From the NCBI GenBank assembly GCA_900618795.1, contig UYJD01000008.1, positions 1,241,866 to 1,305,865 of the forward strand: DNA of 64,000 bases. The letters run 5' to 3'. Position numbers and translations under genes: made by a program. Each line of letters opens with the position of its first letter. The first letter of the stretch is position 1. Source of the stretch: Cyanodermella asteris (taxonomy: Eukaryota > Ascomycota > Lecanoromycetes > Ostropales > Stictidaceae). This document shows, one piece after another, positions 43,191-54,074 of this stretch. The notes under the pieces are model-generated. The model made no database searches and was not told the origin of the DNA. It saw nothing but the letters and a program-made list of their open reading frames with translations.

Positions 43191-44490
43191 TGACTTCTGT
43201 ATCTCCAGGCTTCCCGGACAATACTGATCACCGACGCTACTCGGTGCAAGGAGGACAACAAGTTGACGATCGGATGAAATGAACAGCTATGATATTAGAG
43301 GTCACGTGGCTAGGTATTTCTGGCAAGCTTCAAGTCGGCTTTAGAAGCGGCACGGTACCTTGGGCTTGGGTCGATCGGGGTTTTGATACAGGCCTGTTTG
43401 GTGCAGTGTCACCTGAAGAGTGAATCCAACAAGAGAATTTTCTAAAAACACGGGGTTTTTAATAAGGTTAGCCAAATACGATGGCCCGCGCATAACTGGG
43501 ATTGGAACGAACTGTCCCCGACTGTTGTTCTGGCCCGGTTCCAACATCGCTGGTGTCGCCCAGCCGATTAAGCCATCAAGCTAAACGCGACAAAGTATAT
43601 AGATCGCTAACAGTCCTTGGCCATACAAGATACTCATAGCAGCACCATCCAGAAACAACTGAGATGCGCGAAAGAGTCTTCGCTCATAACAGGGCAAGTA
43701 GAAAATGACGGGGTTCAAACTCGAAACAGTGAGCACGGCTTTCGAGCCGAAAGGCAACTTACTTGCTCTGTCCGTTCTGCAAGCTTGGAGGTCCCTGCAT
43801 GTGACACGACCCGTATGCATTCCCGCCCCTGGAGTCTCTGGTGAAGCATGATACGCTCAGAGGAAGTCTAGCCTTCCGGTGGATTTGTCCAGGGCCCTGT
43901 GCAGATAGCGAAATGCGCCAAAACAAAGTCGACCGCGGTCCGAACGGTCAAACTCGACGAGACGCGTGCATCAACAACCACGGGCCGACGACAGACATCT
44001 TCTTCCACTACAGCAGTTGAAGGGTGAAATCACTTCCAAGCGACCAATACTGACACCTAATCATCTACAGCCACAGTACTGTGATGCCGACTTTCGATGT
44101 TTGCAAAAGATGCTGATCGTCGAACTCTGCGCTGTACCAATACCGCGGCTGTTCAGATGTCAGGCTGTCAGCTCGTCAGGACTCAGACTAGTTCATCCAC
44201 TTTAAGGTTCGAGACTTATGTACGGTGTCGTTCTACATACTCGGTTGGTTCACAGACGCGAGAAAAGTGATCAATACGGCAGTCGAATGCCGTGTATGGG
44301 CAGCCATGCCCGGTAACGATAGGTATGGCTGGCTCGGAGGGCTGAAAACCGACCCTGATGGTGTGTTGAGGTACCCAGTATCTCTTTAGTACACGGTGGT
44401 AGGGTCCCATATACCTCTTCTACCTGCCTCGCCTGTTCCTTCCCTTGTGTCTATATCCTCCTTGATAGCTTCAAGCGCGTGACTGGCACG
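43191..44490. other. Gene-poor stretch
   Basis: About 1.3 kb between the monooxygenase relic and the next intact gene. No domain was recognised in any frame; it may include more decayed sequence. The right end serves as promoter for the 44491 gene. Confidence 0.4.
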
Positions 44491-46086
44491 ATGCGGTCGC
44501 GGACATCGTCTGGGGCTGAACGAGCCCAGCAAGAGGAGGCACTGTACGACAACGATTCCGAGTCCGGCTATGGCGGATTGTTGGATGAAAAGGACAGCGA
44601 ACGTCCTCTGGCTCGCTCGTACAGGTATCGCAGCGTCTTCAATATTCCCACCTGGATCCAAGGATACCGATCCTCAGTCCGCATTCCACCCTGGTTACAA
44701 CAGCGCATCGAGTCCGCTAGGATCGAACACAGAGTCCGGAGCCTCGCCTCCTTCAGCGCAAGAGTCTCCCGCCGCACCTTCGCTCTCATCATCCTCTGCA
44801 CGGTCACAGTCCTGGGATACCTGACCCTGAGACACTCCTCAGAACCCGGCCCACCAGCCCGCGGCACATGGCTCTCGCCCATGAAGTCCGCCCCCAGCTT
44901 CCCCTCCGACAGCACCTCCTCATACCACTGGGAAAACCCCAAAGGGTTCCAAATCGTCGGCAACGTCTTCTACGGGCGGCGCGTCCACGTCGACATCCTC
45001 GACTGCTACTTGCAACAAAACCTCGCCAAAAACGGCGGCTTCCTCGACGGCGTCGTCTTCCTTCAAAACACCGACGACCCGGACGACGTCGCGTACCTGG
45101 ACGAGCTCCTCGCCAGCGATCCCCAGCACTACAAGCTGCTGGACCTGGGGCCCTTCCAGATGGATGCATGGCGGCACATGTACGAAGCACACTTCGACGA
45201 CGATACGATCTACGTCAAAATCGACGATGATCTGATCTACATCCATCCGGATGCGATTCCGCAGATGGTGACCACGTTGCTGGCGCACCCGGAGGCGCAC
45301 AACGTGCAAGCGAACATCGTGAACTCGCCGAGTACGAGTTGGTATCATTTTCATGGCAATGCGGTGAGGCCTTTTCTGCCGGAGATCGTGGCGCCCACGC
45401 CGTGGGTTGTTAATTGGACGGCCTGGCGACCGAGCGAGTTGCCGGCGTTTCCGACCGCGTTTGCAAAGGATGAGTTTGATCTAGGGGTCGGGCCGCCGTT
45501 TAACGGGCACCGTTGGTTGCCGTTGGAAGATGATCAGATCTCGTTGGCGAAGACGCCGATCAAGAAGACGGAGCTGGACGTGTGGGGCAACGACTGGAGG
45601 GAATGGGGCATTGCGGCTCAACACCATTACTCGCTTCTCAGCAATATCGAGCAAGGAACTCTGGGTCGTTATGTCTTTGGGAACGAGGAGGGCATCTTCA
45701 ACACGCAATATACGAGGTACAAGATCAATCTGATGGCGTTTTGGGGGAGCACGATGAACATGATGAAGCCTTCGGAGGAGGACGAGAGGGACTTGACGGA
45801 AGATATACCCCGGAAGCTTGGAATGCGTGAGTACCGTGTCCCGTGCCACAAGCCATGCTCTGGTAAGGAAGCCTTTTGCTGACATTAGCTTTTCCTAGCC
45901 GTTTACGTGCAGACCCGGGCTCTTGCGGCGCACTTCAGCTTCGGTCCCCAGCGGCAACTCTATCAGACGGATCTGATGAATCGATATCGAGCGTATGCCA
46001 ACGAGCGTGTCTGCGCGGCGGACAATCAGAAAACGCAGTTCCCGGACTGGATGCAGACGCTGGAGAAATGGGGCGTCGAAGTTTGA
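44491..46086 (+). CDS. Type II membrane protein, glycosyltransferase-like
   Basis: Exons 44491-45826 and 45899-46086 (72-nt intron, GTGAGT donor) give 507 residues. The ATG at 44491 is chosen because the frame's earlier codon at 44479 is GTG. A cytosolic tail of ~93 residues with acidic and basic patches precedes one membrane span (about 95-112, FALIILCTVTVLGYLTL). The luminal domain then contains a DxD-type motif in YVKIDDDLIYIHPDA (D245-D247), which in many Golgi glycosyltransferases binds metal and nucleotide sugar, and repeated WG/WREWG aromatics. Exon 2 supplies the end (AAHFSFGPQRQLYQTDLMNRY). I do not recognise a named family. The Golgi and transferase roles are inferred from topology and DxD. 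Confidence 0.75.
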
Positions 46087-46320
46087 AGATTGAAAACGAT
46101 TATTACGACGAAATGTACATGTTCAAGCGATTTTGAGAGAAGGGGCGGGAAAGACAGAGTCTCTACCGATGATCGAATCCGTATGTAATATCTTTATCAG
46201 CAGAAGCTCCAGTGAGTATCGTCATCCCTAATGGCCCTTTGCATGCGCAACCTCGTCAGGAGCTCCGGATAGGCTACCAACGAGGCATCTGCACCTCTGT
46301 GATTGTCGCCATTTGTTACT

Positions 46321-47981
46321 TCAGGTCACGAACCTCCACCTTGGATCCTCATCGCCCTTCAAACCCCCAGTCCCACCGGCAACACCCGGCCCCGCAATCG
46401 CCTCTCGCCTCTTATTCTCCCTCTTCAAATACCACCACGTAACGATCGCGACAATTACATGCGCAACACAATACGCCAAATTGACCGCATGACCCACCAC
46501 ATACCTGGGCGCGTAGTTCGTCCGATAGATCTGAGTACCGATCACCGCGCCGAGGTTTCCAATCGAGATCTGCATGGCTGCAGCAACCGCTCTCTTGGTC
46601 TGTCCACCAACATTGCTTGCCGGCCAGGACAGCACGAGCGCGCAGCTGGGATAGATGCCCGCGGCTGCAAAGAACGTTCCGACGTAGCTCACGCCGGGGC
46701 GTTGAGTGGGCTGCGTGTTGCCGAGTAAGATGCAGTAGCCGATGATGGACAGACTGGCGGTACCGATGAGAAAGCCACTTCGGTGTCTGACTTTCTCGGA
46801 GATGGTCGCGATGATCACGGTCAGGATTGTTGCAAGGGCGTAAGGCGGGATGGTGAGGAGCTGAGCTGGTGCGGAACTGTAGCCCAAGGCGGTGATGATT
46901 GACGGGAGGAAGAGCGAGAAGGTGTACAGCGGAAGTGACATGGTGTGGAACCCTAGCGCGTATAGCCAGGTTTGAGGATCTTTGAAAGTCGAGAGGACGT
47001 TGGACCAGGTGAAGCCCTCGTTGTTTGTTGCGTCGCTGTCGGCCGTGAGGCGCTTATGGATGAAGGTTCGTTCGTGGGGCTTGAGGAATTTGGCGGTCGC
47101 TGGGTAGTTTGCGATGAAGAGGTAGGCAAGGAAGCCGACGATGACGGTCAGAATACCTTCGAGGATGAATCTGGATAGCGTCAGTCTGGGGCTGTGACGA
47201 GTTGAGCTGAGGCTACTTACATCCATCGCCAGCCGCGGTAGTTGCCTACTCCGTTCATCTTTGCGATGCCAAAGGCGAGAATGCCACCAAAGGCACCTGC
47301 GAGACTGGCTGCCGAGAAGAATAGGGCGACCCTGTATTGTCGTTCATGACGCTTGTACCACATAGACAGGTAGAAGACCTTTCGAAGACGCGGTTAGCAA
47401 TCTTCTCGCCCGCATCTATACGCAATTGTTCTTACCACGCCCGGGAAGAGCCCACTCTCGACAACACCAAGGAAGAAGCGAGCAACAAAGAAACCGGCCA
47501 TGTTCTGCACAACGCCGAGTAGAGTCGCGACGACGCCAAACAAGATCGTGAGCGTCGGCAACCAGAACCGTGGTGTCGTCCGCTTCAGAATGATATTGCA
47601 AGGAATCTCAAACAACACATATCCGATGAAGTACAACGTCAAACCGGTCAGGTACTGGTTGCCGGTCATGTTGAGATCATTCGTCATTCCCTCGATTCTC
47701 GCATTGGCAACTACCGGGAATTAGCTCTGCTCAAGAGGGCCTGCAAATAGCTGGAGAGAATTACCATTTGCACGGTCGAGGAAAGAAAGCAAATATAGAA
47801 TGATGACCGATGGCAATAGTCTCAAGTCCAGCTTTCGGATGAGAGCCTTTTCATTGACAGCGGAGGCCTCTTCATCGAGACCACTGTCTGAGCTGATTGA
47901 TGCCGGTGCTACGGCTTCCTTCTCGGTCTCGGGCGTCGGATGATTCGGGCCGTTTAACGGCTCCGGCAACGTTGAAGCCAT
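46321..47981 (-). CDS. MFS anion permease of the Dal5/Tna1 (allantoate permease) family
   Basis: Four exons (47765-47981, 47436-47710, 47221-47378, 46321-47170) with introns of 54, 57 and 50 nt give 499 residues and ~12 membrane segments. The start is the ATG before ASTLPEP. After a 45-residue cytosolic tail, RKLDLRLLPSVIILYLLSFLDR is the classic first-helix block of this family. YFIGYVLFEIPCNIILKR (helix 2), FFLGVVESGLFPGV and GWRWIFILEG (across intron 3) follow. Members carry organic anions such as allantoate, nicotinate, vitamins or sulfonates into the cell; the substrate cannot be read from sequence. It is divergent from a TauD-type dioxygenase, which suggests co-regulation and an organosulfur substrate (inference). 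Its 3' end converges on the glycosyltransferase-like gene. Confidence 0.92.
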
Positions 47982-48780
47982 TACGAACGCCTCGAGTGAG
48001 AGGCTGTACCGTCGAAGCGGCTGCAAACTCAGGTCGACCCAGCGAGTAATGTATGACAGGGACGGGAACCAGGAAATCGAAAGCCACGCGAGACGAGCAC
48101 GCATGTATAGGAATCTAGATAAGCCCCAAAGTCAATCTAGATATGATGCAACCTCGGAAGCCAATAGCACACACAGCTGCAAGCGGCTAAGGATTGTTTG
48201 AACAGGAAATAACGATTGCGCTTAATTACTAGAATAAGATAGCTCCGTCAGCACGAAGGCGGACGACGCATGAAGCAGGACTTTTCGATGATGTGCTGAT
48301 GCAGCCACGCGATGACGATGCGGGAAAAGAAGATGAAGCCTCATCCTGACAGCGAAGATTAGACACTTTGACCACGAGATAGTGATGATAGTCGTTGTCG
48401 ACCTGCTTATTGGAGGTGCAAGTTGAGACGTGCCGCGGATTGATGATCGCGGATGTAAATGGCGTGCTTTGCTGATCAGCTGATTTGACGGTTCACTCCC
48501 TTCTCGAAACCGCCGATGGAGCTGACCCATGGCCGCAAGCACGTCACTCGAACCTCAGGACCCCTCAGCGACTTCGCAATCCAGATAGCTATGATCATCT
48601 TGCACGACATCGGCGACCCCTCGTCGATACTTATAATCTCGAACGCCGGGGAGAAAGAGCCTCATCTACAATTCCGATACTGTGACACATGAGACCACTC
48701 CCATGAGCTTAATATTGTAACACCAAGCATCAACACCTTCCAGTCTCCTTGTTTGCACTCGACTGTCATAACTCCCAATC
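47982..48780. promoter_or_regulatory. Divergent promoter region, MFS permease / TauD dioxygenase
   Basis: About 800 bases lie between two outward-pointing start codons. A TATAAT-like element (CTTATAATCTC, near 48628) is about 150 bases before the dioxygenase ATG. I could not assign operators. Confidence 0.45.
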
Positions 48781-49992
48781 ATGGCGCCCGGAATCCTCGC
48801 CGCCAGCCAGCCGGAGGCTCCGCACAATCTCTCCAAACAACGAGACAACAACAACGCCCCCAGAGACATCTTCCCAGACGGCATCAGGACATCTGGCCAA
48901 CTCGAACCTATCTACAGCCAACTCCGCACCTACAAAGACTACCCCAAATCCATCTCTGGCCCCACCGTCTGGAAAGCCGAAGACTACCGCTCCTCCCCCG
49001 AACGCTGGGTCCACCGTTTCAGCGCCGCCGAACAGCAAGAACTCGGCACCGCAGCCGACAACTTCATCGCCTCAGGGACGCCCTTGACCGGAATCTCGAA
49101 AGAGAACTTTCCGCTCCCGAACCTCTCCCGACTGCTGAGCGTAGTGAAATCCGACCTCCTCGACGGCAAAGGTTTCATCCTATTCAAGGACTTCCCCGTC
49201 ACGGAATGGGGCAACGAGAAGAGCGCGGTGGCATACATGGGCCTGGGCACGTATCTCGGATACTTCGTCAGCCAAAACGGCCGCGGCCATGTGCTGGGCC
49301 ACGTCAAGGACCTGGGCGAGGACAGCACGCAAATCGACAAAGTGCGCATCTACCGCACGAACGCGAGGCAGTTCTTCCACGCCGACGACTCGGATATCGT
49401 GGGCTTGCTGTGCGTTGCGCGCGCGCTCGAGGGCGGCGAATCGGATATCGTCAGCGTGCACCACGTCTACAATACTCTCCAACAGGAACGGCCGGACGTG
49501 ATCGAAACGCTCACGGAACCGAACTGGTATTTCGACCGCAAGGGCGAAGTGAGCAAGGGCCAAGACGAATGGATCCGGACCCAAATCCTCTACATCGAGC
49601 CCGCGGGCCAGGGACGCGTGTACTGTAAATTCGACCCCTACTTCGTCAAGTCCCTGACCCGCTTCTCGGACCAGGGTCTGATCCCGCCACTGTCCGACAA
49701 GCAAAAGGAGGCGGTGCAGGTGCTGGAGGATACCTGCAATCGGTTGAGCCTGCACATGATTCTGGAGATTGGCGATATACAATTCTTGTCGAATTGCCAT
49801 GTGTTGCATGCGAGGACGGAGTACAAGGATTATCCGCCGCCGGCGCCGAGACGGCATCTGATGAGGCTTTGGTTGGCGACGCCCGAGTCGGAAGGGGGTT
49901 GGAGTTTGCCGTTTGTGGATAGCGACGAGAAGAAGAGGGGTGGGATTCAGGTTGATGATCAGGCGCCGATTGCGCATCTTGACGCCGAGTGA
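48781..49992 (+). CDS. TauD/TfdA-family 2-oxoglutarate dioxygenase
   Basis: A single exon of 403 residues. Members use Fe(II), O2 and 2-oxoglutarate to oxidise substrates such as taurine, other sulfonates or 2,4-D. H200 and D202 in FFHADDSD form the HxD facial pair. The distal His lies in CHVLHARTEY (H343 likely), followed by PPPAPRRHLMRLWL, whose Arg should hold 2-oxoglutarate. The N-terminal YPKSISGPTVWKAEDY block is typical of fungal members. No signal peptide or membrane segment is present, so it is cytosolic. It is paired head-to-head with an anion permease. Taurine/sulfonate oxidation is plausible but other small acids cannot be excluded. The third codon positions are strongly GC-rich in the first half. 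Confidence 0.92.
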   Translation: MAPGILAASQPEAPHNLSKQRDNNNAPRDIFPDGIRTSGQLEPIYSQLRTYKDYPKSISGPTVWKAEDYRSSPERWVHRFSAAEQQELGTAADNFIASGTPLTGISKENFPLPNLSRLLSVVKSDLLDGKGFILFKDFPVTEWGNEKSAVAYMGLGTYLGYFVSQNGRGHVLGHVKDLGEDSTQIDKVRIYRTNARQFFHADDSDIVGLLCVARALEGGESDIVSVHHVYNTLQQERPDVIETLTEPNWYFDRKGEVSKGQDEWIRTQILYIEPAGQGRVYCKFDPYFVKSLTRFSDQGLIPPLSDKQKEAVQVLEDTCNRLSLHMILEIGDIQFLSNCHVLHARTEYKDYPPPAPRRHLMRLWLATPESEGGWSLPFVDSDEKKRGGIQVDDQAPIAHLDAE

Positions 49993-50402
49993 TGGATGTA
50001 CTATCAGATTTGAATAAGCATTCGTTTGCATGCATGACGGTTCAGAAGGTGCAAAGCCACAATGTTGAACTGTCGTTTATTGTCCGCGTAGAAATTTTGA
50101 TGGAGTTTCGGTTCAGCTTCGGACGGATGGTTTAAATCACCTTTTCACGAGGAAAAACTGGAGGGCAGATTATCGGAGGGCAATTGTTGCACGATCTCCG
50201 CTAATGCACGTAGAAGTAAACAAAGCTGGCCAACGGCTATCATGTACATTTATTTCTGTGATTCTCACACTCGTAAGTAGTTCCCATTCATCATCTCAGA
50301 CCGAACTTCCCGGCTACATCGATCACACAGATCATTTTTATCCGTAGCCAAACTCAGCCCTCATACATCCATCTTCCCCTTCGATTCTCCCCCATCTGTT
50401 CC
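49993..50402. other. Intergenic, convergent 3' ends
   Basis: A short A/T-richer gap between convergent genes. No gene was seen. Confidence 0.5.
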
Positions 50403-51812
50403 TCAGAGCGAAGCCAGAACAATCGGCAAGATCCAGCTCTCCGTCATATCCCACAAGATCCCACTATCCTGCGTCGTCCACGCCGCCCCGTTATAAAACA
50501 CATCCCGCACGCCTTGTAGGGCATAAAACTTCTCATAAAACCCGCCCGCAATCGCGTCCCTGCCGACCATCATGTTGAACGGCGCATGGCTGTGGAACGC
50601 CGCCCACTCGGGTCCGTTTCCGGCGCCGGCAGCCTCGACGCCGTTCTCTTCCTTCCACAGCGCAAGCTTGGCGAAGATGTCCTTCTTGACGGTCTCCTCG
50701 TCGAGGACGGTGCCGGAACCGTAGTAGACGGACGTCAGATCCGTACCGGCGATTTGCGAGTACTGGTAGGGACCGGGGTAGGTGCCGATTTGGAAGGGGG
50801 CGGAGGGGGAGGCTGCGGAGAGGACGGTTCCGTTGGGGAGGCCGGCGTTCTCGATGATGCCGGTGTAGTATCCCGAAGCGAAGAACTGGCTGAACAGACC
50901 GCGCTCGTCGGGCGTCAAGTCGAAGCCCGCGGCCCGGAAGTTGGCAATCGTGGGCGGTGCGGTCCAGACGAGCTTCTTCGCGTTGATGGTGGTGACTTTG
51001 CCGGAGGTGGACTTGACCGTGACGGAGACGCCACCGGTCTTGAGACGGGACGTGAAGGTCACGGAGGTGTTCAGCATGAAGAGGTCGGGCTCGGCGACGA
51101 GGATCTTGTCGTACAGCTCGTGGGTGTTGTGCGAGGCCGTGGTCAGGAGACCGCCTGCGCTGCTGAAGCCTTGAATGAGTTGGAGACCGAAATTCTTGAA
51201 GACGTACAGGGAGGTCAGGTTCATGAGCGGGGAGTAGCCTTGAGCGAAGAGGTAGGCGTTGTAAGATAGCGCTGTCAGGTTGTGCTTGGTCAAGAACTCG
51301 CCAAAGGGAAGCAGGAGGTCCGCGTCCACGGGGTAGGTCAGGTTGAAGCCAGTCTGGACGGCGGGCCACTTGGCTAGGATTTCGGCGTACTCTGCCAGGG
51401 CGGTGCCAAAGTCGACGTTTGATGGAGGCGAGAAGCCGGTGTTGACCTTGCCGGTGTTAAAGTCGATGTAGGAGGGAGCGCTGCCGCCGGTGGGCTCTGG
51501 GACCAAGGTGACGTTCCAGCGTTTGAACCAGTTGGTGGTCACGGTCTCGTTGTGGAAGACTGTGACGCCCATATTGATGGCGAGTCCAGTCGCCGGATCG
51601 ACGTAGGTCTCTGCATGACCGCCAATGGTGGCTTTCGGCTCGATAATGGCAACGCTCTTGCCGGCATCATGAAGGTGGATACCGGTGTAGACGCCGCTTG
51701 AGCCGCCTCCGACGACGACAACATCACGAGAGATGGTTTCAACGTTGTTCTCTACGCCCAATGCAGTGGCTGCAAGGGCAAGCGCCTGGGTGGCGAAGGT
51801 TCCAAACTTCAT
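50403..51812 (-). CDS. Secreted FAD-dependent oxidoreductase (NAD(P)-binding Rossmann type)
   Basis: A single exon of 469 residues from the ATG before KFGTF (51812); an upstream in-frame ATG adds six residues and weakens the signal peptide. A signal peptide of ~22 residues is followed by the dinucleotide-binding motif DVVVVGGGSSGVYTGIHL and then VAIIEPKATIGGHAETY. The GG-x-A-E-T doublet is seen in flavin amine oxidase-like proteins. Several sequons (NVT, NLT, NGT) fit secretion. The C-terminus has QDSGILWDMTESW. The substrate is unknown; relatives include secondary-metabolite and polyamine-type oxidases. No biosynthetic backbone gene lies beside it, so there is no case here for a metabolite cluster. 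Confidence 0.85.
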   Translation of the reverse strand: MKFGTFATQALALAATALGVENNVETISRDVVVVGGGSSGVYTGIHLHDAGKSVAIIEPKATIGGHAETYVDPATGLAINMGVTVFHNETVTTNWFKRWNVTLVPEPTGGSAPSYIDFNTGKVNTGFSPPSNVDFGTALAEYAEILAKWPAVQTGFNLTYPVDADLLLPFGEFLTKHNLTALSYNAYLFAQGYSPLMNLTSLYVFKNFGLQLIQGFSSAGGLLTTASHNTHELYDKILVAEPDLFMLNTSVTFTSRLKTGGVSVTVKSTSGKVTTINAKKLVWTAPPTIANFRAAGFDLTPDERGLFSQFFASGYYTGIIENAGLPNGTVLSAASPSAPFQIGTYPGPYQYSQIAGTDLTSVYYGSGTVLDEETVKKDIFAKLALWKEENGVEAAGAGNGPEWAAFHSHAPFNMMVGRDAIAGGFYEKFYALQGVRDVFYNGAAWTTQDSGILWDMTESWILPIVLASL

Positions 51813-54074
51813 TTTGCGTTCTAATATCAAGTCAAGATCACAGTGGCTTTGATCGAAGGTGCAGGATGTAGGGATAGAGAGGAGTTTGGAAACACGCTAG
51901 GACTTGTATAGAGGACTTCCATGCTCGAATCAGGGTGTAACAGCAGGTCGAACAGTTAAGGCCCGTCATAGACAAAGCGGATGCCTGCCACGGCTTCAGA
52001 CCGCCTTGCTGACCCGCCCCTGACACTCACCAAACAGTGTGAGCCATGTCCCGGGATGTGAACTCATTTTTGCGAACAGTAGACCCACAACTCGAGTAAA
52101 AACAAAGGACATGGTGATATTCGCGAGGCAGGACTCGGGAGGAAGTTCGTGTTACACAATCGTATCCTTGAGCGTGACCCCGCCGCGTGCGAATTGCATC
52201 CTGCAGGATTCCCGTATCTTACCCATCATCGTACAACAACCTTGAGTCGCGAGGAGCCTGGTTGCATCGGGACGGTCGCCAGACAGGGTGCGGCTGAACT
52301 GAGCGACTGAATGGCCATATTGCGGCGTGTCACTGTCGAAGCGGGCAATTGAGCTCCGGTCGACCTTTTTAATGGCCCATTCAGCATTGACTCGTTTTCA
52401 GGAGCCCGAGTTCTTGACCATTCGCTCCAGAGTGATAATCGAGGATCTGGTGGTGTTCGTTGTCTTCCACAGTGGTCTTATCAGCGGGGAAGTTTTTGGA
52501 TTGTCAGCATTCGCTCACGCGATCCATGCTGACTTTCGCTTTATGCTGACTGTTGGCATATAACGCAATAACGGTATTCGCTACCTCCAGGTCGCAATGC
52601 CCGACTGTATATGCCTTGGGCTGTGCCACGACTGCCCCGGATCCAATGAGACGGCGCCCGAGTTCGGGTGTAATTGTCAGATAAAGGCCGAGTCAGGAAC
52701 AAGATAGCAAGGCCAGTCGTTTGCACATGCTAGCAAGCACACATATTAGCAAATAGACCTTCGACGAACCACCCTCGATACCAGACGCTCGGCTGAATGT
52801 TGGACTCGCGGCGCACGCCAAATTTATTGTGCGGCCGAGATATTAGATCACTCTTGCAGGATGACTTGAGCAAAAAGACCCAAGATTGATGCGTCAGCCT
52901 TCGCTGTGTTTGGGTAACACACCAGTAGTCAAGACTTGCTCTTTCATGCGAACGTCGTGGCGAAGACGGCCGCGAAGACGAATTTGGAGCCAAATTTTAG
53001 AGCGGAAACGAACAAACGCAATGTTCACAAGGGAGCGCTTTGATAAACACTCAGCATCTGGGTGAACAATTGAGCCTGCCGGTCGCCATGTATCTTTCCT
53101 CTCGTCGATCCCATGGTTCCACTCGATATCATTGCACAAGCACCAGTCATACGACTAGCAAGAAGCCTCACTTACGACACGACTTTTGAACATGCACGTT
53201 CAGCCTGTCCGCAATCGGCCGTGCTGTGGCTACCAATGTACGTTCGCTGACAACAAATTGCTGACGACAGATTGACGTTGCGAATCACGTTGGCATTCAG
53301 TCCAATGAACGGCAGTAACTAACGAGAATGCCCATCTCCTCTACTGCTGTCACGATCCAAGCAAGCGAGGTCGGTCTTCACCGTTTGACGCCGGGCTCGG
53401 CATGCACGCAATTCGGATCTCCCTTGGCCCTCGGCCACAACCGCTGATCCGCAGACCCACTGCTCTGAACCAGCAAAGGGTCAGAGGAGAGACTTTGCAG
53501 TGGGGCCATGTCTCGATTGGGCCTTCAGACTCGAGGGGAAGAGCGCGTGGGCTCCCATAACTTAGACTTGATCTATGTGACTCGACAAGCGTCCCGTTTC
53601 GCCATGATTGGGGAAGATGCGTCGGATCAGCATGGTCCAATGTTCACTCGAATAGCGATACGCCAGAATCCGAGGGGTTCAACCTTCGAAAACTGTGCAG
53701 CGAGGTGATAAGTGGTGCAACGTGATTGAGAAAAATAGTCAACGACAACAACATCTTTTCTAATTTCTATGTACATTGTGCGAGCTGCAAGCACGTCGTC
53801 GCTTTGCGTCGAATCCAACATCGTGCGGAGATGCGATGCCTGCTTTTCACAAATCCACTTCCGATGGCTCCCTGGCAATCAACAACACAACTCCAGGACC
53901 ACATCTTGGAAATGACTCAACCACCTAGAAGAAACGAAACAACCCCAATCTATTCCAACGCCTTCCTTGGGTATCTTCGTGCATCATAGTTCGTTACTTC
54001 GTGGCCCAAAGTCACTGAAGGCTATCCTCGCATTCGCACAACTGCAAGTCACAAGGCCATTGTTGTCGCGTCAA
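51813..54074. other. Long intergenic region
   Basis: About 2.26 kb between the flavin oxidoreductase start and the copper-fist gene's stop. A TATA-like element for the oxidoreductase lies at 51903. All open frames are short and without recognisable domains. A lineage-specific gene with many short exons cannot be excluded by eye. Confidence 0.4.
51903..51910 (-). promoter_or_regulatory. TATA-like element of the flavin oxidoreductase gene
   Basis: TATACAAG on the minus strand lies about 91 bases before the ATG at 51812, a plausible core promoter position. Confidence 0.4.

Noticed and set aside
48753-49628. 291-codon frame overlapping the TauD gene
   Set aside because: Arg/Pro/Gln-rich shadow of a GC-rich exon; the other frame has all catalytic motifs.
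50533-51369. 278-codon frame inside the flavin oxidoreductase gene
   Set aside because: Arg/Leu-rich shadow on the same strand; no motif.
50403-51812. Secondary-metabolite gene cluster around the oxidoreductase, permease and dioxygenase
   Set aside because: No polyketide synthase, peptide synthetase, terpene cyclase or other backbone enzyme is in the window.
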